From contig NZ_JAKZHU010000001.1 in the NCBI RefSeq assembly GCF_022568795.1, forward strand, positions 310,001-374,000: a DNA stretch of 64,000 nucleotides, in the 5' to 3' direction. The position numbers and the translations under genes are program-made. A model generated the notes under the pieces. It saw only the letters and a program-made list of their open reading frames with translations. It made no database searches and had not been told where the DNA came from. Each line of letters begins with the position of its first letter. Position 1 is the first letter of the stretch. Shown one piece after another: positions 42,266-49,536 of this stretch. The stretch is from Arsenicicoccus dermatophilus. Lineage in GTDB: Bacteria; Actinomycetota; Actinomycetes; Actinomycetales; Dermatophilaceae.

Positions 42266-42544
42266 TCAGCGCCAGTCGTCGAAGTTGACCTCGGCGCTGG
42301 CGAGGAAGGCTTCGACGTGGTGCAGCTGGACGTTCTGCATGCGCTCGATGCCCCTGTTCGTGGTGGCGTAGACCGTCGTCCCGTCGTCCTCCGCCACGGT
42401 CCACAGAGAGTAGTCAGTCGCCTCGGGGTCGCGGCGGCGTGACTTGCTCAGGACGTATCCCCGGCGGGCGGCGATGCGGCGGACGCGGTTCTCGCGGACC
42501 TTGGTCGATGTGGTGCTGGGAGGTGTGCTGGTCGTGGTCGTCAT
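42266..42544 (-). CDS. Small basic protein of phage-satellite type, unknown function
   Basis: A 92-residue protein with a Thr/Ser-rich head and a conserved-looking core, RENRVRRIAARRGYVLSKSRRRDPEATDYSLWTV. That core (RNRLRR...GxxLxKSRRRDP) recurs in many small actinobacterial proteins found on phages and mobile elements; no activity is known to me. It lies between the scaffold region and the capsid gene, which is an odd place for a structural protein. The ATG at 42544 fits the frame, and a hairpin follows the stop. Confidence 0.7.
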   Translation of the reverse strand: MTTTTSTPPSTTSTKVRENRVRRIAARRGYVLSKSRRRDPEATDYSLWTVAEDDGTTVYATTNRGIERMQNVQLHHVEAFLASAEVNFDDWR

Positions 42545-42652
42545 GTGGTCCTTCCTATGCTCGAAGTGATGCTGTGGTGCTGGGCGCGGTGCTGGAATGC
42601 CGGAGCGGGTGCCAGAGGGTGTGCGGGAAGGTGTGCTGACGGGGTGGCCCCC

Positions 42653-42874
42653 TCAGATGAGCCTTCTCACGGGGCGGATGCGCTCGGGGACCTCTGTTGG
42701 CGGGGTCGTGGTGCCCGGCGCGATGCTGCGGACGCTGGTCGCCGGGACGGCCAGCACGTCGTTCCCGTCGTCGTCGAGGAACACGACAAAGGTCCCGCGC
42801 TCCTGCCACGTCGCGGCAGTCACTGTCTGCGACGATCGGTTGGTGGTGAGAGTGAAGGTCTTCATGGCACTCAC
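42653..42874 (-). CDS. Small satellite protein of unknown function
   Basis: A 73-residue protein (MSAMKTFTLTTNRSSQTVTA, then a beta-rich GTFVVFLDDDGNDVLAVPATSVRSIAP). Its ATG overlaps the scaffold stop (ATGA), which supports expression. The pattern suggests a single small beta barrel. I do not recognise a function. Confidence 0.65.
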   Translation of the reverse strand: MSAMKTFTLTTNRSSQTVTAATWQERGTFVVFLDDDGNDVLAVPATSVRSIAPGTTTPPTEVPERIRPVRRLI

Positions 42875-43311
42875 CCGGCCGCTCGGCGGAGCATGCCCGC
42901 GAGGTCAACGGACTGGCCGGCATCCGTAGCGCCCTGTCCGATCGCCCCGTGCGGCCGGCGGCTGGCGAGGTGGGGCTTGCGGGCCAGGAGCTCGTCGACG
43001 GCGGCGGTGAGGGCGTCGGGGTCGGTCAGGTGGTCCTCGCTGAATGCGAGGTCGGTGGGGTCGGCGAGGCGACCGGTAGCGGCGACGAGGGCGGTGTGCA
43101 GTCGCTCGGCCAGGGCGTCGCGATCCTTGGCGCGCACGCGGGCGTCTGCGGCCTCCTGGCGCAGCTTCTCGACGTAGGCGCGCGGGAAGGTCTCGGGGTC
43201 GTCCTGGTCGTCGTCGGTGTGGGTGGCGGTCACCTCGTCGGCGGCGCGCTCTGCGGCCACCTCGTCTGGGGTCGTGTCATCGGTCTCGATGGTGATGGTC
43301 TGGTCGGTCAT
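42871..43311 (-). CDS. Capsid scaffolding-like protein
   Basis: A 146-residue, highly acidic protein with long helices (ETFPRAYVEKLRQEAADARVRAKDRDALAERLHTAL) and a Gly/Ala-rich end. An acidic helical protein with the YVEKLRxEAAxxR pattern, encoded shortly before the capsid, is the usual actinophage scaffold. The start at 43311 was chosen for GAGAGGAG about 8 nt upstream; the frame extends 14 codons further. No prohead protease gene is visible nearby, so scaffold removal would need another route. Confidence 0.78.
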   Translation of the reverse strand: MTDQTITIETDDTTPDEVAAERAADEVTATHTDDDQDDPETFPRAYVEKLRQEAADARVRAKDRDALAERLHTALVAATGRLADPTDLAFSEDHLTDPDALTAAVDELLARKPHLASRRPHGAIGQGATDAGQSVDLAGMLRRAAG

Positions 43312-43313
43312 GG

Positions 43314-43913
43314 TCAGGCTCCTCTCGTGGCGGGGATGGGGTGGCACCGGCACCCGGCGTGCCGGTGCATCGGTTGATTGGCGGGGTAGACGTAGCCGAG
43401 CGGGTCGAGGTGCCGCTTGGCCAGCCAGACGCAGAGCTCGCAGGCGCCGTCCTCGAGCTGGCGGCGGTAGCCGGTCACGTGCGGGGACCGCTTCACGGCC
43501 TCGTTGAAGGCCCCGCCGGCGGCGTCCAGGGGCTCGTTGCGGGCGAGGCGTTCCACGCGGCGCGCCACGGCGTCGTGCTGCTCGTCGGGGGTCGTGGCGG
43601 TGGCGTTGGGCTCGGGGTCGCCCAGGATCGTCGTGGCGGCTTTGGTGAGACGGTCGAGGTCACCGGCCGGGGCGGTCAGGCCCAGGACGGGCACGGGCCG
43701 CGCCATGTCGCTGGTGAGGGTGGCGGCCAGCGACAGGTCGGCGAGGGCGACAGCGTGGGCGTTGGCGCGCGCCACTGTCGCGGCTATGGCGCGTGTCGCG
43801 TCAGGTGTCGCGACACGGCCCGCCAGCCACGCCACGACGACCCTCAGGCACGTCGTGACCGCGCCATCGGCCAGGGCGACAAGGGCCCTCTGGTAGGGAG
43901 TCTCGCTGCTCAT
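43314..43913 (-). CDS. MuF/VG15-like minor head protein
   Basis: A 199-residue protein, mostly helical, whose C-terminus carries the metal-binding-like motif CELCVWLAKRHLDPLGYVY followed by HRHAGCRCHPIP. The CxxC...HxxCxC ending is typical of MuF-like or VG15 proteins coded after the portal in actinophages, thought to sit inside the capsid and travel with DNA. It starts inside the portal stop region with a 4-bp overlap. Confidence 0.78.
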   Translation of the reverse strand: MSSETPYQRALVALADGAVTTCLRVVVAWLAGRVATPDATRAIAATVARANAHAVALADLSLAATLTSDMARPVPVLGLTAPAGDLDRLTKAATTILGDPEPNATATTPDEQHDAVARRVERLARNEPLDAAGGAFNEAVKRSPHVTGYRRQLEDGACELCVWLAKRHLDPLGYVYPANQPMHRHAGCRCHPIPATRGA

Positions 43914-45202
43914 CGGGCCACGACACCGCCAAGATCGAGGCGCGACACGGCGTCAGCGGACATGTCGCGGCGGATCGCGTCAATGTCGCTGTCGGAGTAG
44001 CCCAGGCGTCGCAGCGCGGCCGACGCGGGCAGCAGACCCGCGCTGTACAGCTTCACAACGGCGTCCGCCTCCTGCGCCACGGAGCGGGTGGCGGGGTCGG
44101 CCCACGACACGGACGGCGCCACGGTGGCGGGGTCGACACCGTTCTCGACGGCCAGGACCAGCCGCGCCACGCGCTCCCACGCGCGCCCGAACACCTGCTG
44201 ACGGGCCTCGGCACGAGCGGTCAGGCTGGCCTCGCTGGCGCGCAGGGCGTCAGCGCTGGATGGCTGGTTCGACAGCACACCGACGTAGTGGGCTGGCAGA
44301 CCCGACACCGCCATGATCTGCGACGTGACGACGTTCACGGCGTCGGTGTAGGCGGAGAGATCCGCCGCCGGAAGGCTGCCGAACTTCGTGTCGGGCGACT
44401 CCGAGACCATCATCTTGATGCCCTCAGCGAACGGGTTCGCCGCGTTGCCGTCCGCGTCCTCTGCCAGCTCGACGCCGGTAGCCCAGCGCCGGGGCCGGGC
44501 GTAGTACTCGCTGCCGACGAGCATGTCGGCGAGGAGCTTGGAGAGGGCGTCGACCAGGGGCAGCAGGTCGGCCATCTCGGAGACCCCGCCGCCGAGCAGG
44601 CGGTCGGTGTTGTGCAGCGGCGTGACGGGCACGACTCCCAAGGGGTTGTCGATGCGCTCGACCACCCGGAAGCCGGCCGTGGCGCCCGCCTGCGGGGCGA
44701 AGTGGTGGCGGATCGTGTCGGCGGTGTACACCACAGCGTGGGTTCCCTGGGCGTCCTCCCAGCGCTTGATGGCGGCGGTCACCTCTCGGGTGGCGGGGTC
44801 GTGGATGGTGACGACCTGACGAGCAGATTCGACCGTGACCAGGGCCTTGCCGTCCTCGCCGGCCCACGTCGCGACGTAGGCGCTGCCGAGGGCCAGGGCC
44901 TCGCGGTGCGCGACCCCGGCGAGCTGGTCGAGGTCGTTGCGCCGCCACGCCTCCCACAGTTGCGTGGCGGGCTTGCCGTCGAGGGTGAAGCCGGTCACCC
45001 GCAGCCGCTCCGCGAGCGACGTCACGGCCAGACGCGGCAGGTTGGACGACATGGTGGTCAGCCGTTCCCCCAGGGCCTCGCGGGCCTCGGGCGCCAGGAA
45101 CGCGAGGGGCTGGGTGCCGGCGTAGTAGCGGTCGAGCGCGGCGTACCGGGCCTGCGGGGCGTCCAGGGCCGTCAGGAGCGTCGTGAGCAGATCAGTGGGC
45201 AT
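43910..45202 (-). CDS. Portal protein (SPP1 gp6-like)
   Basis: A 430-residue portal. DLLPLVDALSKLLADMLVGSEYYARPRRW, followed by a long helix and the ILAVSGLPAHYVG-like segment (VTSQIMAVSGLPAHYVGVLS), and then SSADALRASEASLTARAEARQQVFG, are the hallmarks of the SPP1-type portal family. Twelve copies form the DNA entry ring. The ATG at 45202 was chosen because GGAGGA lies 6 nt upstream; the ATG at 45220 would overlap the terminase stop and is also possible. Confidence 0.87.
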   Translation of the reverse strand: MPTDLLTTLLTALDAPQARYAALDRYYAGTQPLAFLAPEAREALGERLTTMSSNLPRLAVTSLAERLRVTGFTLDGKPATQLWEAWRRNDLDQLAGVAHREALALGSAYVATWAGEDGKALVTVESARQVVTIHDPATREVTAAIKRWEDAQGTHAVVYTADTIRHHFAPQAGATAGFRVVERIDNPLGVVPVTPLHNTDRLLGGGVSEMADLLPLVDALSKLLADMLVGSEYYARPRRWATGVELAEDADGNAANPFAEGIKMMVSESPDTKFGSLPAADLSAYTDAVNVVTSQIMAVSGLPAHYVGVLSNQPSSADALRASEASLTARAEARQQVFGRAWERVARLVLAVENGVDPATVAPSVSWADPATRSVAQEADAVVKLYSAGLLPASAALRRLGYSDSDIDAIRRDMSADAVSRLDLGGVVAR

Positions 45203-45216
45203 GAGGTGTCCTCCGG

Positions 45217-46689
45217 TCATCGGAACCCCGCGACGCGGCGTCGAGGGGGCTTGCGGGTGGCGCGCCAGGTGGCGCGGGAGTGGGCCATGACCAGGCACGC
45301 GGCGAGGTCGATCTTGCGGGCGTTGCGCTTGCGGTTGGGCTTGGCGAGGCGCACCCCTCGGGCGTCCTCGGTGATCACGGCGGCGGCGACGTGCGCGGCC
45401 AGGCGCGGGTCACCGGAGTGCGTCAGCTCCCCGTTGTTGGCGGCGTTCAGCAGGTCACCCGTCGCGGCCGTCAGCCGCGATGGCGAGTGGGGGAACTCCA
45501 CGACGGGCAGGCCCTCGGCCTCCAGCGCCTGGAGCGTGCGCGTCCAGCGGAAGGGGTCCGCGATGATCTCCACCACCCGGTAGGTGCGGGCGGCGGCGCG
45601 GATGGTGTTCTCGACCTCGGCGATGGGCACCCGCCAGGCCTCGTCGCTCGTCGGTCGCTCCCACGTCGCCAGGACGTCGAAGTGCGGCCGGGTCGACACG
45701 GTGCCGAGCAGCAGCGCCGTCGTGTCGTCGCTGAACGATCCGTCGAGCGCCAGCACGACGTCGGTGCCCTCGTCGATGCCCTCGCCCGTGCTCAGTGCGT
45801 CCCACACGCCGGGCGCCAGGAACGCGCCGTCGGTGTCGGTCACGAACTGGCACAGCCGAGCGCGCCGGAACGTCGCCTCACGCACCTTCGGCGGCAGCAG
45901 CGCCGTCAGCGCGTCGCGGTGCAGGTAGTCGTCCAAGGCCGGGTTCGCCAGCTCCCAGCAGTGCTCGCAGTTGACCGGGTGGTGCTCGAACCCCGCGGCG
46001 CTGAACTCCCGCCACACCTGCGTCAGGTCGTCGGGGTGCTCAGCGGCATACACGCGCATGTCGGTCAGCACGCTGTTGTGCGGGTCCGGGCCGGGCGTCC
46101 CGATCCCGATCAACGTGGACTGGGCGCGCTTGCCCTGGGCCAGGGTTAATACCTCGAACACGTCGCGGTCCACGACGCCCAGCTCGTCCACTATCGCCAG
46201 GGACGGGTCCAGCCCCTCGATCGCCTTGGGCGAGGCGGGGAGGCACTGGAACTTCGCGCCCCGCTCAGGCACCGTCAGCCGGTCCTTGTAGACCTGCACG
46301 CGCGACGCGAGGTCGTCGTGTAGCTCGACCATGCGCGCGGCCGTGCCGAACACGATGCCGGCCTGCCGCTCGTCCACGGCCACGACATCGACCTCGGCGC
46401 CCTCGTCGCCCAGGATGAGGTCGTACAGGCCGAGCGCGGCCACCAGGGTCGACTTCCCCTGTCCACGCGGCATCATCCAGCCGGCGGTGCGAGGGCGAGG
46501 GTCAGCGTCCAGGACCGAGCCGACGAGCTCGACCTGCCAGGGCCGCAGCTTCATCGGGGACCGCGCCCCGGTGCCCTTCGGCGTGACGATGTAGCGCTGG
46601 CAGAACCGGGCGAACCGGGCCGCCCCCGTGGCTCGGGTGCGCAGCGGCAGGGGCGACGGGTCCACGGCTCCCTTCGGACCGGCCTTCAC
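45217..46689 (-). CDS. Terminase large subunit
   Basis: A 490-residue packaging ATPase/nuclease. Walker A is PRGQGKST at 74-81, Walker B is LAIVDE at 164-169, and the RuvC-like nuclease begins with ALDGSFSDD (Asp316) and contains a later IDLAACLVMAHSRA segment. It would pump satellite DNA into the prohead and cut it. Its ATG overlaps the HNH gene stop. The element thus brings its own motor rather than only redirecting a helper's. No small terminase gene is recognised. Confidence 0.92.
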   Translation of the reverse strand: MKAGPKGAVDPSPLPLRTRATGAARFARFCQRYIVTPKGTGARSPMKLRPWQVELVGSVLDADPRPRTAGWMMPRGQGKSTLVAALGLYDLILGDEGAEVDVVAVDERQAGIVFGTAARMVELHDDLASRVQVYKDRLTVPERGAKFQCLPASPKAIEGLDPSLAIVDELGVVDRDVFEVLTLAQGKRAQSTLIGIGTPGPDPHNSVLTDMRVYAAEHPDDLTQVWREFSAAGFEHHPVNCEHCWELANPALDDYLHRDALTALLPPKVREATFRRARLCQFVTDTDGAFLAPGVWDALSTGEGIDEGTDVVLALDGSFSDDTTALLLGTVSTRPHFDVLATWERPTSDEAWRVPIAEVENTIRAAARTYRVVEIIADPFRWTRTLQALEAEGLPVVEFPHSPSRLTAATGDLLNAANNGELTHSGDPRLAAHVAAAVITEDARGVRLAKPNRKRNARKIDLAACLVMAHSRATWRATRKPPRRRVAGFR

Positions 46690-47117
46690 TGGTCACCCTC
46701 CGTGGCATTCAGTCGAACAGGCGTGCGAGTGTGATGGCCCCTGCGCCTGGGCGCCGGGGGAGGGGCGAGCGCTGAGCGACCCCCTCCCCCCAGGTCGTCA
46801 CTCTCGGTCACGGGTCGGGCTCGTCCTCGCTTGCTGTTGCAGGACCGGCAGACCACGGCGACGTCCTCCAGGCGGATCGCCAGTCCGGCGGCCTTGCGCT
46901 CCCACGCTCGGGGCGAGTGGTCGGTGGTGAGGTCGGTGGTGGCTCCGCAGTCCTCGCACAGCGGCGAGAGGCGGCGGGCGCGGCGACTGAGCTTCACCCA
47001 GGCCCAGTCGTAGCCCCGCTCGTGGCCGGGGGCCTTGGGGTAGTGCTTGGGCCTGTGCTCCTCGCAGTGGCTCCCGGCGGTGGGCTCACCGCAGCGGAGG
47101 CACGGACGCATGGTCAT
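46686..47117 (-). CDS. HNH endonuclease
   Basis: A 143-residue nuclease. Zinc pairs CLRCGEPTAGSHC near the N-terminus and CEDCG/CRSCN flank the HNH core (LTTDHSPRAWERKAAGLAI..DVAVVCRSCNSKRG). HNH proteins encoded next to the large terminase assist cos cleavage and packaging in many phages and satellites; that role is inferred here. The C-terminus is Arg/Pro-rich and probably disordered. Confidence 0.88.
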   Translation of the reverse strand: MTMRPCLRCGEPTAGSHCEEHRPKHYPKAPGHERGYDWAWVKLSRRARRLSPLCEDCGATTDLTTDHSPRAWERKAAGLAIRLEDVAVVCRSCNSKRGRARPVTESDDLGGGGRSALAPPPAPRRRGHHTRTPVRLNATEGDQ

Positions 47118-47183
47118 GGGTGCTCCTGTGGCTGGGGTGCGGGCGGGCCGATGGGTGGCCCGCCCGCACGATGGGGTGGGTGG

Positions 47184-47456
47184 TCAGGCGAGATTGGCGA
47201 GGGCGTGGGCTGCGCGCTCCTTGCCGTCGTGGATGGCCTGCGCTCCGTTGCCGTCGTGGTCGAGCAGGTGCCAGACCAGGTGGGCCATGTCCTCCAGGAG
47301 CTCGCTCTCGGGGGTCATGCCGTCGCGTGGCTGGATGGCGGCGAGGGTCTGCTCGGCGGTGTCGAAGTCGGCGAACTCTAGGGCCTCGGTGTAGGTGAGG
47401 GCGCGGTAGAGGGCGGTCGCGTTGTTCTCGACGGCCTGCCGGTGGAAGGCGTTCAT
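47184..47456 (-). CDS. Small acidic satellite protein, unknown function
   Basis: A 90-residue helical protein (NNATALYRALTYTEALEFADFDTAEQTLAAI, then EDMAHLVWHLLDHDGNGAQAIHDG). The start is set by the ATG that overlaps the stop of the preceding small membrane protein gene (ATGA). There is no recognised family. Its position just before the HNH/terminase genes would suit a packaging or regulatory factor, but nothing more can be said. Confidence 0.65.
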   Translation of the reverse strand: MNAFHRQAVENNATALYRALTYTEALEFADFDTAEQTLAAIQPRDGMTPESELLEDMAHLVWHLLDHDGNGAQAIHDGKERAAHALANLA

Positions 47457-47629
47457 CGGGTGGTCTCCTCGTTGTGGTTGCGGCCGGCCTGGTAGCCGGC
47501 GTGCCACACCTCGGCGGCGGGGGCGCAGCGGGCGACTCGGGCGAGGGCGACCCAGGCGATGCCTGCGAGGGCGGTGGCCGCGATGGCGGCGGTCTGGGCG
47601 AGGTGGATGGTGCTGTGGGTGGTGCTCAT
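47453..47629 (-). CDS. Small single-span membrane protein
   Basis: A 58-residue protein with one hydrophobic segment, LAQTAAIAATALAGIAWVALARVA (about 10-32), and a soluble tail (AAEVWHAGYQAGRNHNEE). The tail resembles VWHAGYQAGR/IWRDAYQAGHRDG, also seen in the 109-residue protein at 48396-48725, so the two may share a short motif. Start at the ATG 47629. Function unknown; no lysis-gene hallmarks. Confidence 0.6.
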   Translation of the reverse strand: MSTTHSTIHLAQTAAIAATALAGIAWVALARVARCAPAAEVWHAGYQAGRNHNEETTR

Positions 47630-47713
47630 GGTGTGGTGCCTTTCGTACGGAGAAGTCGGGTTGAGAAGAGATAGAGAGGGCCGAAGCCCTGACCTGCGGA
47701 GATGCCGGATAAC

Positions 47714-47798
47714 GCACGCTGGGAGTGTGCGCACCGCACGCTGGGGGCGTGCGTTAGGCGTCCTGAGGGGGTGCTAATGCACGCTGGGGGCGTGCGTT
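47714..47798. repeat. Three palindromic 20-bp repeats, candidate iterons or operators
   Basis: GCACGCTGGGGGCGTGCGTT occurs exactly at 47736-47755 and 47779-47798, with a diverged copy (GCACGCTGGGAGTGTGCGCA) at 47714-47733. Each forms a hairpin, GCACGC-loop-GCGTGC. They cover the last codons of the winged-helix-type gene and the gap after it. Confidence 0.8.
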
Positions 47799-48164
47799 TC
47801 GCGCCTTGGGTCGGGTGCAGGTGGGGCAATCGAGGTCCTTCCCTGCGTCGTGTGTCGTCAGGTAGTGCGGGATGCGGATGCACTCGGACGTTGAGCCGCT
47901 GGCGAACACCCCGACCGCGATGCCCTTGTCGATCGCCTTGCGGATCGAGTTGCGATGGACGGGGGTCAGTTCGCCCGTTCCGGGGGCCACGGAGCCGAGG
48001 AGGCGGGACATCTCGGCTCGACGGAACGCTGCGTGCCCGCTCCTGGCGAGCCGCCCCTGGGCGACCAGGAGGATCCTGGTCGTGAGGTCGAGCTGGTCCC
48101 CGGCGTCTACCGCCAAGCGTTCCCATGCGGCCCGGTGGTGCTTGTTCCATGTCGGGCTCGCCAA
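47754..48164 (-). CDS. Probable winged-helix DNA-binding protein, possible replication initiator
   Basis: A 136-residue protein: NKHHRAAWERLAVDAGDQLDLTTRILLVA, then an RRAEMSRLLGS...HRNSIRKAIDKGIAVGVFA stretch with the shape of a winged helix-turn-helix, and a CPTC near the end. Similar small proteins on actinobacterial elements pair this N-terminus with an HTH. The gene's 3' end contains the palindromic repeats at 47736-47798, and initiator genes often carry or adjoin their binding sites. Replication initiation is therefore a reasonable guess, transcription control the alternative. Confidence 0.6.
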   Translation of the reverse strand: MASPTWNKHHRAAWERLAVDAGDQLDLTTRILLVAQGRLARSGHAAFRRAEMSRLLGSVAPGTGELTPVHRNSIRKAIDKGIAVGVFASGSTSECIRIPHYLTTHDAGKDLDCPTCTRPKARNARPQRALAPPQDA

Positions 48165-48168
48165 CGAT

Positions 48169-48399
48169 TCACGGCCCCTCCTGGGCTCTGCGCGCCCTCG
48201 ACTCGATGACGCGCCACCCCTCGGCCTCGGCTACGGCCAGGACGTCGGGCAGGCGTGAGGCGCGGACCGTGCGGAACGGCTCCTTGCCTGCGGAGAGGAC
48301 TCGAGCGCTGAGCAGGAGCTCGTGCACATCGCTCCCGGTCGGGCTGGTCAGGGGGACGCGGCCGTTGGTCTCGCGGCAGACCACGAGGACGTTGCTCAC
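48169..48399 (-). CDS. Small satellite protein of unknown function
   Basis: A 76-residue protein (SNVLVVCRETNGRVPLTSPTG, ..LLLSARVLSAGKEPFRTVRASRLPDVLAVAEAEGWRVI). The GTG at 48399 shares its last bases with the stop of the upstream gene (GTGA), so coupled translation is likely and this start is preferred over the ATG at 48408. No family recognised. Confidence 0.6.
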   Translation of the reverse strand: MSNVLVVCRETNGRVPLTSPTGSDVHELLLSARVLSAGKEPFRTVRASRLPDVLAVAEAEGWRVIESRARRAQEGP

Positions 48400-48725
48400 G
48401 CTGCCCACCTCCGCTCGATGCGTGCCCGGCGGTCGCGGTCTCGCTGGTGGTCGCGGGCGGGGATGCTGGTCGCGCTCTGGGCGGTCCTGACGGCGTGGCG
48501 GTGCAGGGGGGCCATCTCGGCTTCGGCCTCGGCTCGACCGTCCCGGTGTCCGGCCTGGTAGGCGTCGCGCCAGATGGTAAGCAGTCCGGTGATGCCGGCG
48601 AGGTCGTGCAGCAGCGCCTCAGCCAGGCCCGTAAGGTGGTGAGCGGCGCCTGCGTCCACGTAGCCGCTCTGTCCCTCGTCGTGTGCCAGCACGGCGGGGG
48701 ACTTCTCGTTGGTGGCGGTCATCAT
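48396..48725 (-). CDS. Small satellite protein of unknown function
   Basis: A 109-residue, largely helical protein (SGYVDAGAAHHLTGLAEALLHDLAGITGLLTIWRDAYQAGHRDGRAEAEAEM) ending in a basic tail. Its ATG at 48725 overlaps the excisionase stop; a second ATG follows at 48722. The IWRDAYQAGHRDG motif resembles the tail of the 58-residue membrane protein at 47453-47629. Function unknown. Confidence 0.65.
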   Translation of the reverse strand: MMTATNEKSPAVLAHDEGQSGYVDAGAAHHLTGLAEALLHDLAGITGLLTIWRDAYQAGHRDGRAEAEAEMAPLHRHAVRTAQSATSIPARDHQRDRDRRARIERRWAA

Positions 48726-48913
48726 GCCGTCACCTCGTCGGCCCGGAAGGCCTCCTCGATCCAGTCCTCGAGGTCCTTCTCGCGGTAGACGATGCGCCCG
48801 CCCAGCTTGGCGGACCGGGGACCCGTGCCGTTGTACCTCATCCATCGCATCTGTGCTGGCGTCTTGCGCAGTCGCTCAGCGGCCTCGGCCAGGGTCAGGA
48901 TTTTGGTGGACAT
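48722..48913 (-). CDS. Excisionase / AlpA-like helix-turn-helix protein
   Basis: A 63-residue MerR-type winged helix: LTLAEAAERLRKTPAQMRWMRYNGTGPRSAKLGGRIVYREKDLEDWIE. This is the standard form of actinobacterial excisionases and AlpA-like activators. It is the first gene of the long minus-strand operon, with GAGGTGAA 5 nt before the ATG, and it is divergent from the repressor. It likely directs excision with the integrase, activates the late operon, or both. Confidence 0.85.
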   Translation of the reverse strand: MSTKILTLAEAAERLRKTPAQMRWMRYNGTGPRSAKLGGRIVYREKDLEDWIEEAFRADEVTA

Positions 48914-49008
48914 ACTTCACCTCAATTTCTAGTCGTGGATGACTGACAAATGAAGTAAACCACGGTTGCTAGTGGGGGTCAACTGGGAACCTTGGTAGCG
49001 TGCTGCCC
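48914..49008. promoter_or_regulatory. Divergent promoter/operator region of the satellite switch
   Basis: The 95 bp between excisionase and repressor are clearly AT-richer than the surroundings. TACTTCA at 48913-48919 and TGAAGTA at 48951-48957 are perfect inverted 7-mers, and CTAG..CGTGG (48929-48938) faces CCACG..CTAG (48960-48972). These are the natural operators for the XRE protein. Confidence 0.55.
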
Positions 49009-49536
49009 ATGAACGATGACGAGACGAGAGACCAGCGGATCGGGGCGAATGTGCAACGGCTCCGCGAAGGCATGACGCAGGCGGCGCTTGCGGACTCCAT
49101 GCGTGAGCGCGGCCACAAGTGGTCCCAGGCAACGGTGTGGTCCGTCGAGAAGGGGGACCGGCCAGTTCGCTTGACCGAGGCGCAGGACTTGGCCGCGATC
49201 TTGAACGTGCTGGTTGACGACATTGGATCGACAGGCGACCTGCGCGGCGATGAGGAGCTCGTTGAATGCATGGACTCCCTACGGCGCGTCGCCAAGAGGG
49301 CAGCCCTCAGCCTCGAAGATGTGGACCTGTGGCGTCGTCGGATGGCCAAGGCGCTTGAGGACACTGAACAGGCCATGAATGAGGGGGCTATCCCTGCCGA
49401 GCAGCTGCAATGGGTACGACTCTCGTGCAGTCGAGCGCGGGGCATGCTCAAGCGTGATCTGGTCTCCGAGGAGCACAGCCGGCTTCGGGTTCAGATGGAA
49501 GGTGCGCCACATGGCCTCGATAGCGAAGCGCCCTGA
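49009..49536 (+). CDS. XRE-family repressor
   Basis: A 175-residue regulator with an N-terminal Cro/C1-type helix-turn-helix (IGANVQRLREGMTQAALADSM..WSQATVWSVEKGDRPVRLTEAQDLAAIL) and a helical C-terminus without a peptidase motif, so induction would not be by LexA-like self-cleavage. In PICI-type satellites, a helper protein often lifts such a repressor; that is inference here. Codon use is less GC-biased than in the host genes. A GTG at 49000 is an alternative start. The gene overlaps the integrase by 26 bp. Confidence 0.82.
   Translation: MNDDETRDQRIGANVQRLREGMTQAALADSMRERGHKWSQATVWSVEKGDRPVRLTEAQDLAAILNVLVDDIGSTGDLRGDEELVECMDSLRRVAKRAALSLEDVDLWRRRMAKALEDTEQAMNEGAIPAEQLQWVRLSCSRARGMLKRDLVSEEHSRLRVQMEGAPHGLDSEAP

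Noticed and set aside
47714-47798. CRISPR array.
   Set aside because: Only three copies, each palindromic, with short unequal spacers and no cas genes.
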